The notes beneath the pieces were generated by a model, which saw only the letters and a program-made list of their open reading frames with translations, ran no database searches and was not told the origin of the DNA. A stretch of 64,000 bases of DNA, taken from NCBI GenBank assembly GCA_963691655.1, contig OY829328.1:8646204-8710203 (forward strand), read 5' to 3'. Each line of letters begins with the position of its first letter. The first letter of the stretch is position 1. A program made the position numbers and the translations under genes. This document shows positions 23,331 through 39,100 of the stretch, in pieces. Source of the DNA: Toxonevra muliebris. Taxonomy: Eukaryota; Arthropoda; Insecta; Diptera; Pallopteridae.

Positions 23331-26300
23331 TTTGGGTATTTTTTTGCTTTGATTAGTTATTTTTTATTGATATTTAGTTAACTTTGCACTCACTAATAGT
23401 TATACTAAAAATTTTAAATACAAATTACTTTACTACTGTACGAACAACAACATAACAAAGAGCAGAATTTTCTATACTGTTGACGTTTCAAACATTTGTA
23501 CGAATAGGGTTGCCACAGCAATTTAATTCAACAGCTACATGGTTGCTTTTTGTTAGTATTCAAAATTGTTATTCTGCAGCAAAAATTTACTATGTTGGTA
23601 TTGGTCACATTCTGGTACAACGGATTGGTTATTGAGCGGCTGCGTAGCAAAAATACGATTTGATAATAGCGCCTCAAAATGCCCTGCTGCATTAGAAAAA
23701 GGGTTATGATTTTTTTGGTTTTGAGGGTCTGAAAATTTGGTTTGTTTTGTTCCAAATAAAAATTCCTTCGTTCACTAAGAGGCTACTACAGCTATAAATT
23801 TGTCAAAAAAAATTCATATCGATTGGTGGAATGGTTTTTGAGAAACCTTTCTCATCTCAAGGGAACTTTTTGAAAAACAATATTTCGAGATAAATAATGG
23901 GGGAATGATTCCAATACTTCGGGGAATTTTAAAACAATGTTTTGGTTGTTTGGATTTAATTCGAAAAAAAATGACAGAAAATGCATAAAATTTACTAAAA
24001 TTAGATTAAATAGTGTCACAAATTAAAAATAAATGAACTGTATCCATTTGAAAATGGACGGCCATTATTGTTAGAGCTGAGTTTAGACAAATAAACAATA
24101 AATAAAGTCATTTCAAAGAGATTTCGATGTCTTTTAATAAAAGTATAATCAAAAAATCGCTTGAAAGACAATACAAACTTAAAAATTAGATACATTTTGG
24201 ATTTGACCTAATCTTTAAAAACGGAGATTACCAGTGGATGCTACAACCCAAAATTAAGTTTATGTGTCCCAGCGTTTTGATGTGTCAATTTCTCGTACTT
24301 ACTTGTTTCTTTGGTGCGTCTTTTTCCGTAAATTATATCCAAATCGGAAATTATTACCATCGATAACAAATATACATAAGTCACCAAAAGCTATAGAAAT
24401 AAATGTATCCAGCACTAGTGAAACACTAGAAAAACAGGGTAGATAAGCCATTTTACCATTTGTTAACAAAACTTGTGTGGCACATTTTTTCCCAAATTGA
24501 TATAAGCAAAAGTACTTTTAGAAATCGGCTGTCAACTATTATTATGGGGTCAATTTTATATGTTAAACAGTTATTTAAAGAAAATAACTCCTTACAAATA
24601 GAACACTTGAAAAAATTTACACAAAATATGTACGACCATAAAAGTGGCTAATTGTTTTGTTCGCCAACTCCTTATTTTATATGCATATATATATTTACAT
24701 CTGTATTCTTATTTTATATAAATAACTTTTATACATTTTAATTTGGTTATTGAATTGTTTATTAAATTTTTATTTTATTCAAATAAATAGGTGCTGGTTA
24801 TGGCGCAAGTTTGAAATAAAGTTAAAAAAAACTAAATTGGAAAATGGGGTAATGGGAAAAAAAGAGTTTGCAGCCCTACATATTGGTCAGATTTAGGCAT
24901 CTAATATGAAGGGTGGAGACATTATGCATCATTAAGGCTGTGGTTATATTGCGAGTATGCTCGGCGAACACAATGAAATTGTTGGTGCACCGAACACAAA
25001 GAGAGATTTTTTTCAATTAACAAATTCCCTCCTGGCCATGAGTTTCCAAAGGTAAAACATAAAAGTGCAGAAGCCATGATCGCCAAATTACGATTAGCGC
25101 CATTTTTTCGAAAATTGTTTTTTGATCGGAAATAAAACTTAAATACTAGATGCTTCTTTCTACAAAATTTAAGATGATAATACCTAAGAAAATTAACTGA
25201 GCATTCTATTTTTTCTCATGCTTACCTGTACGCAATATTGCAGAATTGTAGACAAAGTTTTAAACAGCTTTCTTCAGCTAAAGAAATAATTGCTAATAGT
25301 TTCTTGACTTTTCTCTACACCATTTCTAATACGGTACGACACGGTCATGGTAAATTTTAGGTAATTAATTCGAATTTAGTCACATGATCGAGAAAAAAAT
25401 CCGGGATTTCTGCAAATGAACTGATTCAACTGTATAGCAGACGATTGTACAATTCTGAGTCTAAGTATAAGGACTTAAAAACTTTTTCTGATAAAGGATA
25501 TCCTCATTTTATATATGGGAATTAATAGTTTGCCGTGTAATATTAATCAATCAAGCAGCTTTTTGGCATAAATGTTTTTATTATTTATTTACCATCGATC
25601 TAGAACCTAAGACTTATAAAATTCGAAAATCAATTTTTAACGTACACTGTGCTTCACTTTCACATAGCTCCACTCAGAGGAGGCATGTAAAAAAGTTGTG
25701 TTGTAGACAATTCGTGATTGATTTCAGATTATTTGTTATCGCAATTCTATAATTAAAAGTTCATCGATTTGGGCATAGCTGCGAAAGAAACTTTGACTAG
25801 CAGTTAAGTTACTGGTTTCCCCTCATATTAATACTAGGGTAGCCAGATTTCGTATCTAAAAAATAAACAGTACATTGAACTTGAATTAAATTGAAAACTC
25901 GGTACAAACCAGTAAGTTTTCCAGCAGTTTATACATTTTTTCTTCAAAATCACTAGAGCAAGTCTGTTTCCTTCCATATACTCGTAAAGTGAGCATAAAA
26001 TTGAAATTTCTTTCAGTGGCTGCATTGCAGTGAGGAATCGAAAAAATTTCACATTTTTTCTACATTTGAGAATGTGCCACTACTCAAAGCATTTATTATA
26101 TTTTTGAAAACCTCTATTTCTAACTACATTTTCATAAAAATTTTAAGTAAAAACAAATTCAGGTCTATTTTTTGATTAAAAATATTAGTAAAATGTAATA
26201 AAATTATAGATTTTTAAGATATAAATTTAGAAAACTCAGTACGACAACAATCCAAAAACCAATAGATCTGCTTACTGATTTCAGTATATTAAAATCAGTA

Positions 26301-27168
26301 TTTAAAACAAATATCCTAAAATGTGCGAATAGGATACCGTCTTTACTGTACCGTAAAAGGATTCGTCGTCTCTGAATTTTGTTTGTTGGGAAATATACTT
26401 CTATTAGTCTGCTACCACTTTTCTAATAAAAAAATACTACTTCTGGTCACCCTAGAAGAAAACCTTACCTGTTAAACACACACATTGATTTTTAACCTTA
26501 CACCAATACGAATATATAAATATTAATAAGTAAAATCAACAACAAATGCGCCATTTTTATTGGTGAAATTCAAAATGTTTAACGAACAAAACGAACGCAA
26601 TATATGAGAATAACAACAACAGCACAGTGTACTGAAAGCAAAGTGTTTTACGCGCTCCTCATTCACTGTGTAACGTTCAACGTTCAAAGACGTGTTTGCT
26701 CTCTTCTCTGCGGTTCGTATTCAGCTTGAATTGTTGTTGATATATTCAAGCCACTGTTGCCAAATAAACTGGGCTTAAAGTATACAAGTTGTTGCTGTAG
26801 AAATATAATTGAAAAGAAGAAAGAAAAGAGAAGCCAACAAAAAAGTGTGTTATAATTGAAAAGCAAAACAGCATCCGCAAATAAAGTGGAACAGAAAGAG
26901 AAGAAACGACGATTGAGCTGATTGAGAAAATTTATTTAAAACGCAAAGTTGTTTTTGACGACTCCGACTAAGCGACTCTCTACTCTTTTGAAAAATATTC
27001 ACGACATAATTATTGAGTGTGTGTAAATATATAAAAGAAAAAAATTTATAATAAAGTCTAGGGTGTGGTGCGAGAAAACCAAAAAATTGTGTTTTGTCAA
27101 AATTTAAAGTATCTAAATTTTAAAGCGTTTTTTACAAGAAATTTCCAATTAATATTTAATTAAGTAAA
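23331..27168. other. Intergenic region upstream of Lachesin
   Basis: 3.8 kb of AT-rich DNA between the 5' ends of CPTP (-) and Lachesin (+). The last ~300 bp, rich in AAAAG/GAAAAG, are probably Lachesin 5' UTR. A stretch at about 24950-25000 (ATGAAATTGTTGGTGC and ACCGAACAC) echoes one at about 138-163 in the window, so it may be a small dispersed repeat. No exon was found. Confidence 0.4.
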
Positions 27169-30100
27169 ATGTCGTCGCGTAGGAACAATAAAATGCCAAC
27201 AATATGCAATAGTTCAATCATCAACACTCTTGCCAGCACATTTATTGTGGCAATGCTATTCTTGTCCAGCGCGCAAGCGCAGCGCACACCCACAATTTCG
27301 TACATCACACAGGAACAGATCAAGGATATTGGCGGCACAGTCGAATTCGATTGTTCGGTGCAGTATGCCAAAGAGTATTCAGTGCTTTGGTCCAAGACTG
27401 ATTCTGATGCTGTCTTCCTTTCGACGGGCTCAACGCTAGTCATCAAAGATTCACGTTTCTCGTTGCGTTATGATCCGAATTCTTCCACGTATAAGCTACA
27501 AATCAAGGATATTCAAGAGACTGATGCTGGTACCTACACATGTCAAGTTGTAATATCAGTGGTGCATAAGGTTAGCGCTAATGTTAAACTGTCCGTGCGA
27601 CGTCCACCCGTTATCTCTGATAATTCGACACAATCGTTAGTGGCCAGCGAGGGCAGTGAGGTGCAGATGGAATGCTATGCCAGTGGTTATCCAACGCCAA
27701 CAATTACCTGGCGTCGTGAGAATAACGCCATCTTACCAACAGGCAAGTTCGCTTTATCCTACATATAGTATGCACCTTTTTATATATGTATTTATTATTT
27801 TTCTTTCGTGACGCAAGGCTTTGTCAAGCAAAATTGTAGAATATTCAGGGGAAGGGGTGTAGGTGGTGAATTAAGAGAGTATCGAAGCACCTATGTATGT
27901 ATGTATGTATTATTGACGAATGCTTACGCTGACTCACTGATGCGCCTCATACTTGCGCGTTTTCCGCTCACATTCTCTCGCTTAAAGGTTGGGGTTTGCG
28001 TGTTAAGCTGGCGATTATTATCTTTTTTGTTTATTCATTTGTTTTCTGCTTAATATTTTTGCAAGTTCTAAAACTACGTTCTTTAATTATCAAAGAAAGT
28101 TTAAATTTAATTTAAAAACAAAGCAAAATAAAAACTTTTCTCATTTCGTCAAGTCTCAATTGTTCTCAATTGTAAGTGAGATAACTAACCAAACGATCAA
28201 TTTTGAGCAATTTAAAATCTTACAAGCAAGGAATATTAGTTAAGAAATAATTACAAAAGCAGCCGATGGCTTCGGTGCTAGTGTTGCAACATTTTGTAGT
28301 GTTTTCATTTATGGTTAATTACATTTGAATGAATAAATAATTATAAAAGCGTAGTTCAGAGATAAATCATAGATTACTGCGAGTTTCTTTTTATATGACT
28401 AAATGCTACTGACACTACAATCTATTTGAACTATTTAGTTTAAAGTCAACAAATTCTCCCTTCAACCAGTTATGGGTTAGCTTATCTTCTTCAAGCCCCT
28501 TAACTAACTCTAGCCAAAACAGTTGATTACTGATTCATTACTGGGTTGCACATATGTAGATCTTCCTCTTTTTATTTAATAGGTATATAAATTTATTGCT
28601 TTATTACCTTGGCATAAATTTTCCAATATATTTTCTTTAGCCAGTGTAACTGCAAATAATTTGTATTTTATTTTTACGGTAGTTTCCGTAAAATTGCACA
28701 TCTGTGCATTTATTTTTTGGTTTTGGTTAATCATTCAAATTGTATTCTACCTACTTTCAAATGAAAAATGCTCACAGGTGATTTTCTTTTTCTATTGTTT
28801 GGTTACATTTCTTTACCTTACCTTCCATTTTGGTTATTTTCTTATTTTCTATTTGTCATTTTCTTATTGAAAAATCTTGTAAATAGAAGTAAACAGAGTC
28901 TTTCTACATTTCTATTTACAAAAGTTAACAAGCAAATTTTTTGTTAGCATTTCATAGGTGCAGCGAACATTAACCCTGCTATGGCCGGTTCTTAATTCCT
29001 TTCTTATTATAGAAAGAATTCAATCGGAAGTTAAGAAAAAATTTTCTTTCGATAGAAAGCAAAGTGAATCGATTTTAAATGGGAATTACTGCTTCACAAA
29101 ATAAAATAAAACAAAATGTAAAAAACAAAGTATTTGAATACATAAATTATCATGCCTAATAATATATAATCAATGTATGTATAAGCGATCCAAGATGAAG
29201 GCTTAATAACAAAAAAATATGGATTTCGACACATGAATCACGCTTATTAAAATAATCCTTGAAAACTAAATAGCTTTAAATGCCAACACAATAACTAGGT
29301 TACAATATATCCAGTCATTAGCGGAACACCTCTTGAATCCAAATATGTACATATGTATAATATGATTTTGCAAAAATTGTTTTAAAATATTAGGGATAAA
29401 GATAACAATTTCAGAAGAAATTTAAAATGGTTTTCAAAGCATTTTTCAAAGTTTTCAATAAAAATCGAAAATAGCTTCGTGGACTTACCACATTCTAAGT
29501 CTGAAATCCATTCTATTTCATTAGGTAATAAACTTTTTAGTTTGCTGATAAGCTATGTACAAGCTTTTTCTTTGTCTAACTGATAGCCAAGACTAACGTT
29601 AGGTCAGAGTGACATATAAATAACTGTAAGTAAATTATATATAAACCTTATGGAGTGTAAAAATTCTAAAAAAAAACATTTTATTTACGTAATCATAGTT
29701 CGGTATGTTATGAATAATACATGCATGTGGGTAAACCCCTTTCAAGGTCATTGTTCTCATCTTTGATTGGAATGTTGATGAAATTTTGATCACTAAAAAC
29801 TTTTAATAAAAAATCTAAAACAAAAATTAACACTAGTGGAGAACTATTTTAATTTTCTTACTTTCGTCATGTAAATTTGAGTGGAATTTTCCAAACTGTG
29901 GAATGAGAAAAGTAGAATTTTTGGGGATTTTATTTAGCTTATATAATTTTTTATTCGCCATAAATTCTATCATTTTTCATACAAAAGTTGTGAGAGCCTT
30001 ATGCTCAATTGCCGCTGCCTTTAATGTTTTAACTAGCACGCAACTGAACTATTATATTTCCCTCACCTCACATATTATTTCTCAGCATATTCGAAAATCC

Positions 30101-33100
30101 TCATTACTAATCCTATATGCACAAAAACTGTACTTTCTATCATTATGGCTATGTAATTTACATATGGCACATAAATTTCATGATTAATCCAGGGTTTAAT
30201 TTAATTTTTGGGAACTCAATATTTGGAAAATGGTTGTGGTGTTCGTTGTCTAAAATTCCCGAAATGCAGCGTGATGTTAAAAACTATTCAAATAACAATT
30301 AGGCTTAAAATAACAAAAAGTACATACAATACATTTAAGTAATTCTAAATACGAATACGAAACTTAAATATTGTCCTAAACAAATATTGGAAAAAGCCTT
30401 AAAGCAAACAAAGTTTGAAACTAGTTTTTACATTCTATATTAGATCGTTTCTGAAACTAAAAGAGGAAAAATTTACTATATGGTATGACATCAGTGTATG
30501 TATGCAAGTGTGGTGTTTGTTAGTGGAAAAAACTCTATTTAGAAAAAAAAAGGTAAAAGCAAACGAAAGTACTAACATTGCATACAAAAAACAACAGCAA
30601 AAAAGGTGGTGGAAAGGTAACGTTGGGTAAAAAGAAATATTGGAAAATTTTATAATATAGAGAAATAAATCTTATCATAAGAAAGAATCTAAATATTTAT
30701 TGCGAAAAATCTAATGCAATTAAATACAAGTATGCTTATAAGAAATTTGAAAATAAAGAAATCTAAAACTAAATCTAAACTATTGACTGCATTATAAAAA
30801 TAGTGTCTGTAAATAAAAACGCCACCAGCTAAGACACAATCAAACCTTAAAAGTTTTTTTTATCTTGCATACGTTATACTGTACTATCCCAGTTGAATTT
30901 AGGATGACCGCAGAAGTAATCATCGAGCGCTCTAACCCGACTAATAGATTACTCCCTATTGCACCAGAGCCCTTGAATTTTGTGCTCATTTTTAACATTG
31001 CAAGTCGTAGAGCCTGGAGTACTCGTTTTAACTTTCATAAGGAGTTGAAATGAGTGAAAATTCATTTGCCCTTCAATTTCTCTCCCCTCTTTGTTTCGTT
31101 ATTATTGAATTGAGAGCATTTATTGCTTTGAGTGAAAAAATTAATCTTTGATACTGCTCCATTTTTTTAGTGATTTGCATTATACCTCGCTGTAACTCTA
31201 AGTCAACAACATATCTATACTCAAATGAAATTTAATTGTTATGACGTTGTTTTTGTAAAAGTCCACACTTTCTGTTTTGTTGTTATTCATTATTGCTGTT
31301 TCTCAGGTTTGAAAAGTATGAATTTATCGAAATCTCATTTATTATTGTTCTGTTTGAAGTGTTGAAATCATTGCGCTTTTGAGGAGTATTCACCATTTCT
31401 GCAACTGGGATGCATTTATAATAGACAAATGCATTCGCACATTCATACTTGCATACATAAAAAGTTTTCACTATAAAATATGGCAATATTGCCACACTAA
31501 CTATCTTACTTTTAGTACTTCTTAAGAGCTTCTTATATATTCTTTTTCTGTACTACTCTACTCTAGTCTATTCAACTCTACGCTTTGTGACTCTGTTCAC
31601 TATTATTTCTTCTATTCCTTTTAGTACCTGTTCTAGTATGTCCACTTGCTTGGATTTTGGCTTGGCTTGGATTAAGTGTATCTTTCATATACATACATAA
31701 ACATATATATTCATTCGTCTATATGTGTATATCAAGAACAAAAACAAAAAAAAAAAAAGAAACAGTAAAACCTTTCAGAGGGAACTCAAGGGCTTTCTTC
31801 TTATAACCGGGAACCTCTTCTTTTGTTCATACACGAGTATAAGTTTTTGTTGCTGTTTTTTGCTGTTACTTTTTGTGTCGCTATGTTACCATCGCAACAT
31901 GGCAACAAACAAGTTTAAGTTTTTCTTCTGTTTTTTCTATATAAATTTTTTTTTTTTTATTTTATTTTTTCTTTTGTTCTTTTACATTTTGCCGGTTATT
32001 TTTTATTTTCTGTTTTGCAATAACTTTATGCAGTTAACTCTTTATACCTGTACATTTGTATTAATGTATGTACGACGACTAGAATACCATAATTCCATAT
32101 AAATATTTTGACATGCTTTTAAAAATATTGTCAAGTCTTTGTTTTTGTCTAATACTTACAGAATGTAGGTACACTAGGAAATAAATAGGCAATTATTTGC
32201 GCCAAAAGGTATTCAATTCCGACATACATATTAGGTTAAGCCGACAGAATCGGATACTAATAGTACGGAAAAGTTGCGTCATTGGACCAAGAAAGCATGT
32301 GTAAAATTTCAGCCCGATCGAAAAATATCTTCTGTCGCTAGCAGAGGCCTCAATTATTGATATTAGAGTACAAATTTATCAATAATTTTCCAGTTATGAA
32401 GTAGCCTTGGTTCTGGTTATTGGGCCTTTGATTTTATACAATACAATCATCAATGTATCATTTGTATTTATAAAAAATAGTCATCGAAACTACATTAAAT
32501 TGTATTTGTAGCATTTTAATGATCGGTGTTTTTCAGAAAAAAATTTTGTATGAAAACATTTTACGTACATACACTGTGAACCCGGCGATGATAAATAAAT
32601 GAAGGAATCTGTTTTTATTTTTTGACTTAATTGCCATGTTGCTCCGTTTGCACTGCCAAAATATGCCTTGAAAAAAATATTATGTGCGGCAGGACGTAAA
32701 CCGAGAGATACATAATAAGTTGACAAATAAAAAAAAGGCGTAAGTGATAACTTCTCATGTTGGGACAAATAAAAATCTCTTAAATTGTAACTGACTTCCA
32801 ATTATTTTGAGCCTTTTTCATTTTTTTCGGTGTCTTTCTTTTTAATGATTTTAAGTGCATTTTCTTGCCGTTTTTGCAATTTCGAACGGTGAAGTTTGAG
32901 AGGCACAACGCTTATTTTATTTCGTACATCCGATTCCGGTAATTTAGAAATTAAAGTAATCTTTATTAGTCAATAGGAAAAGTATGTCCAAAACTTAGTT
33001 TTGATTGCCCAAAATTTGTTCGAGTAATCGCCCTAAGATCCAAAGGAGAATTCCTCTCTTTTTGCCAACTGAAATAATAATATTTGTTCAGATGTTTCTT

Positions 33101-36100
33101 ATATTGAAATTATTGGTCAGTAGAAGCTTACGGAACAAGAATAATTGCACTTGTCATTTACGTTACTTTTTCTGTTACCTTCATTACCAAAGTACCATGA
33201 ATATAATTTGGTTGCCCTGAGGCTATTTTATAATTTTAGTATGTTTCAACAATACTTAAAGAATAAAATTAGCAATATAACTTCATTGAACGGTGATCTC
33301 AAAAAGAAAATAGCCACTTTTAAAAACGAATCGTGCGAAATTGAATTTCTATAACTCATTATGTAAAAATTTCTAATGTAAAATATGCATCATTATCCAC
33401 AACTTTTTTTCCTAGTTTATTGTGAACTCAATGGAAAAATTTTCTAAACGGTCAAAAATGGTGAAAATCGTAATTTTTGTGCTTTCAGTTCAAAATTGTC
33501 GGGACATACTGAAATGGCAAAAAAAATTCTGCTGCCAGTATAAAGATGTACTTGTATAAAGGTTAAAACAAAAAATAGAGTTTTATCAATATATAAGTAA
33601 TAGAAAAAACTCTTCTTCTTTATTTTTATGACACAACAGTCCATGAAGAACCTTTTACATCAACTCATGTTATATTTGCACACGAATGAAAGGGAATTTC
33701 AGTTTTATGCTGAACCCGAACGGTGAACTGAAAAAGCTTTTCTTAAGCAATTTTTACTCTTAACGTTTTTCCATTGCCAACCAAGAGGTGGTGACGTGTA
33801 GAAAAATTTGTATTTTCTATTATTGATTTTTGCCCGTACCGAGAATTGAATCCATTGCATTATGTGAGATTACATATTCGTCTACCTTTTGTTTCAATAA
33901 ATCTAAAATTTTTATTTACAAATTTATTAAGAAATTTAAATTTTGAGGATTAAAAACTTAATCCAGTCAATATACCTAGGATATTTCATGTTATGAGGGT
34001 ATCATGAAATATAAACTCGATGAGTGATACCCATCTTCAGATATTGGTGTCCACATAAGGGTTAATAAGAAACCCTAACTTATTTATTTTCATTTGCATA
34101 CAAATTTTGAAGTGATTCTTCTTACTTCCCCTAAAGTGTATAAATTATTAAGCTTATTTCACATGATTAAAAAAAATGAGTTTTTCAAACATTTTTCAAT
34201 TTTTTATGCATGAATGCTTTTTCAAGATCATGGAATCAATTACGCATCGATATTTTTACACTAAATAAATTTAGAAAAGGGTCTGAAATTCATGGCTTAT
34301 AAATTTAACTAGTAACCCTTGATATTGTAGTTAATAAAAAATTGCAAATTTACTGGAAATTTTCAAAAATATCAATCTAATTTTAACTTTAATTCAATTT
34401 TAAATGCAAATTGAATAAGTAAATAATCGACATTTTAAATTACCAAAGCAAAAATTCCAATTAAAGAGAGAAGGATATTAGGAAAAAATATTTTAATAGT
34501 ATTTTCTAGCTTAATCTATACATTTATTAGTGAAACTACAATTTTATTCCAGAAGATCCAGAAGTGCTACGATATCATATTATATATCAATTTAAAGAGC
34601 TTGACGAGTAGGTTAGCCAAAAGATTTAAAATCGGTTAAGCCAATTCCAAAATATTAGCGTCGGAAGTTTTTTAAAATTCGCTCATTGGACAAAGCATTG
34701 CATTTATCGTTGAAAAAATAATTGCTTAAGCGGGAGTAAATAACAAAAGAGAGAGAGAGAGAGAAGACACGAGTAACGGCATCTCTCAGAATTATCTGAC
34801 GAATTATCTGCATACACAAAGAGTTGTTTGGTTCTCTTTTGATATTAGTTTTTTCATAAAGAGATTTCTTCCGCAAAAAAATAGCCCCAGTTACTGAAGC
34901 CTTACCGACTAGTATTTATTATTTTGAGCTGCCATATCGATTTTAGTAGCCAAATTATCGGTGTTGAAGCATTTCTTTCAAATGATCTCAATTAATTAAT
35001 ATATTTTCCAATGGTTCCTCAGACTATAAAGTATAGAGAGAATACAGAGAATAGATATTTCGCGTTTCTCACCAATGAGGAAGCCTGAAAATTACAAAAA
35101 AGATTTGCTGTGAAATACAAATTACGCAACTAACTGAATTTCTATTTAGTAATAGGACTGAAAATTAAAAAAACAAATTACACGTGTAAATTCACTGCGT
35201 TATAAATGCAACCAAGCCTGAATTCATTCTCTATGTATTCTCTGCTATAAAGAGCCAGAGTGAAATGTAATAAGTTTTCTGGTGTTTTTAATCAAAATAT
35301 AATTACCTTTAACAGAAATATATTAATATAAATCGTTTAAACCTCCTTATACACGTTTTCTGCATTTTTTCGATGCCAAACAGAAATTCATTCGATGAAA
35401 AAAAAAACTTTTAAAATTGAAAAAGGCATATGTCCTAAAAAGTACTCGCATAATTACAAAGGTTCATAGTAAACAATCTATTTTTGCTTCTGTATTTCAC
35501 TCCTTTCTTAACATAACTACACTAAAAAAGGCATTAGTCTAACACCAACATCCCCACCATCAACACCACCACTCCATCGACATAACCAACATGATCACCT
35601 TAAAATGGAAGTTTCACACTTTTTACCAAGTCCTTTGAGAAAAAAACGTTCTTTTGAATAGCGCAAATGGAAGCAACAACAACAATGATGGCAGCAAAAC
35701 CCTTCTTTTTGCTGTTAATTCTTTTTTTTATTTTGCATGCATGCTAACATGCACCATGAACGATTCATATTCGACAACTTCAGCACGCGCAATTGCTTCC
35801 GCAACTTGAAAATTTTCTCATGCAAAAAATGGGCGGAATATGGAAAAAGAGAGGGAAAACAACAACACAAAGGCTTTACAACAAAACAGTTTGCAACTAA
35901 TGTAAACAAATGCAACAAAATATATACACACACACACACACTTAGAAAACAAAAAATAACAACAAACCGAAACGAATTCATAAAAAAATTATTTTTAAAC
36001 CGTATACTTATGTCTGTGTGTGCGTATGCATGTATTGTTCATGCAGCTTATAATTTTTAACAGAAACAAAACAAAAGTTTCAAATAATGTGAAAAAAATT

Positions 36101-39100
36101 AAAAATAAATACCTAAATTATAAAGTAAGCGGTAAAAAAAACAAGAAGGACAGGCGGATAGGTAAAACAAGCGCTGTGAAAATAAACAAACATGCTGCGT
36201 TCGCTAAAGAAAAGGGCACAGACCCTTCTTCCGAATTTTTTTTATTTTTCTGTGCTACCGCTGCGATTGCAATGGTGCAATATGGAAACTAATATGAATG
36301 GAAAAAGAAAGGGGCGCACGCGGAGTGTTAAACAAAAGTTAAGTATGGGGTGTGCCAAATCGGTGGCATATAAATACAACAAAGTGCAAAGAAATAGCTA
36401 TTTTGGATTTGCAACATACTCTCGAACCAAAAATGTCCGCCAGCGTATATAAATCAATTTGTTTTTGTTTATTATTATTATAATAATTTGTTCTTTCTTT
36501 TTTTTTATTTTACTTTTACATACATACTTTTTTGTTTGTTTATTTAAAATGCAAAGTCATCAAGGTAATTTAGTTAGCATAGTTCCTAAAAAAAATTAAT
36601 AATAAAAACTTTAACGTTGCATTTTGTTTGTTTTTTTTTTTTGTATTACGCGCTTATTTTCTCTTTGCCATATTGTTTGTTTCGCGTTGTTTTTCCCCAT
36701 TTTTGTTATTTTACTGGTGTTCGGTGCGGTTGATTGTTTTGGGTAAAGTTAATGCAGCTGGCTTGGAAGTAATAAGAATTTCGCGCTTTTACTAAAACTC
36801 TTTTTACACCGCATTACCTTATGGTCTTCTACTCAGCTGAGCTGTGAAATTGTTATTACAAGTGCAAATGTTTTGTGCAGGGGTTAATTCATCATGCATA
36901 CTATTTAACTAAACACTCTACTCTTGCAATATATAATCGAAAGTAGAATGCAAAAGTAGAAAATTATTTTGACACTTTTGGTTTCGTATACTTATACGTA
37001 CAAATACGCTGCACACACACACACAATCATTTATTGCATATGTTCGTATGCAAGAGCACATGTAAATACTCGTATAATTTTAGAAGAGCAGGGGGTGCGG
37101 ACTTAAGACTTTAGTTGTTCAATGTCTAAAGGGTTTATATTACAAAATACGGATATTTTTTTTTTTTTTTTTGCCATGTTTTATTTGCTTTGTTGTAGTC
37201 AATGTCAATGTATTTGCTTACATATAAATATCTCAAAATTATATGTTTTGTATTACATATGGTATATGTATATGTGCCTATAATATTTCACAATAGCCAT
37301 CACCATAACAAAAGTATTTAGTATTCAAGTGTTAAATAATTCTGTTTTTAGTCTCACATATAGCGAATTTAATAAATATTACTTATTTAAAGTTTACTAT
37401 ACTGTTATATTTTAAGGTGATAACTTTGTTCATCGAAAAGTTAAGGTAGAACAAAAAACAGTTCAGGGCAGTGCCGCATCTTTTCTGATGCGTATTTTAT
37501 AAGGTTCATAAAAGTGTTTTTAAGTTTTGTAACCTTACGTCAGAACTTAAAGAATTTCTGGAAAATATCCTTAAAGGTAGGACTGCAGTTCCTCAAGTGG
37601 AAAAATTACAATTTTTAAGAATTTTCAAGATATTTTATTACATATTAAAGTCAGTTTTTTTTTTTTGAAGATTTTTTAGGCTTTCAGGAATACAAAAAAA
37701 AAGGTTTGAGAAAAATGCGTATAATTAAAATGTAAAATTAAAATTAAAAAAAATACAAATTTTTTGTATAGATAATCTAACAAAATATTAATTTTTAATA
37801 TGCATTAAAATACCTTCAAAAAAAATACTTAAAATTTTTTCGTTTTTTTCATTCATTTTTGCATTAAGAAAAATGTTTTGTACAGTGATGTAACTTTTTA
37901 AAAGCATATTTAAATTGATATTTTATATTTACTTTTGATTTTTTAAACAGAATCTTTACTAAAGTCTCTAGTTAAGGTTCACAATTTGTTTTTAATTTTT
38001 TTGCTTTAATAATGGCCATGGCCCAAAAAGTTTCAATTGACCTGAGCTTTGGGTAATTCGGGAGATTCGCCTCTTTCGGGAACAACAATTACCCTATTGC
38101 CTTGGTACCACTTTAAAGCCATTTTCCCGTAATGTTATGTTGAGAGATCCAAAAGAGAACCGGGTCCTTATGAAGCTTTGTTCAAGATAAAAGTCGTTCC
38201 TGTAAACATTCAATAATAAAAATTTCTTGGTTTGTTCTTTTCAATCACGTTGTTTTCATAAAAAAATGTGGATTATCATTGCGATTTGGTGCTGCATTTA
38301 CGTTGAATGAACGTAATCCAGCTCTCTTGCGAATTTTTTGGACACACGAAGGTGAAATTTCCTGCATCTCTTACCGAAAGTCCAAGAATTCGTTTCAAAT
38401 AAGTCAACACTTCTTCGATCGTGTTCCTTCATTACTACCAAAATTTACACTAATCAATTTTGTGCAATAATATCGACGATAAAGTAGTCTTCTCGTATGG
38501 CTTTGAATTTACCGTTACGATTGCCCCAGGTATGCAAATTTCCGTACGACCAGTTTTTTTTTTGTGCACATACTTTATTAAAATGAAATATATACCTGGG
38601 TTTTTAAAATGAAATATGGATATACCATTAGAGAAATCCAAAAAAAAAAAAACAAAACGTACCGTTTACATTTTAGAAACGATAGTGAAGTATTTGATTT
38701 GAATCCAAAAATGAGTTCGTTTATGTATCCGGAAACGGTTCTACAAACAGATAAAAAGGAATATCAAAACGGAGACTTTTCCTTAAAAAATACGATTAGG
38801 GTTACAGTTTAGGGACTGCTATGACGACGAGTTAGCAAAACAGGGCTCGCAGCTTACAGATATAACACCTTCCTGCACCATTGGTGTCCCTCTTACGTCT
38901 ATTAAATTAGCCATTAAGCAAAACTAACTTAAGGAAGTAAAAAGATCCTGGGTAGCGGAGCATACCTGTGGTATTACCAGGCTAACATGGGCCACTATGG
39001 ACAACCTTAGCAGAAACTGCACCAGCATTACGACTTCGGTACTCACGGGACACTGCATAATGGGGAGACATGCTGCAAGACTAGGACTGCCTTTCAATGA

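Noticed and set aside
30865..31053. 62-codon less AT-rich ORF in the Lachesin intron
   Set aside because: No recognisable motif, no splice context; probably chance or a decayed repeat.
31725..32102. 125-codon ORF rich in Phe
   Set aside because: It is a translation of poly-T tracts.
35715..36452. Overlapping long ORFs on both strands near 36 kb
   Set aside because: Composition is Lys/Asn/Phe-rich as expected from AT-rich DNA, with no family motif; they lie in the Lachesin intron.
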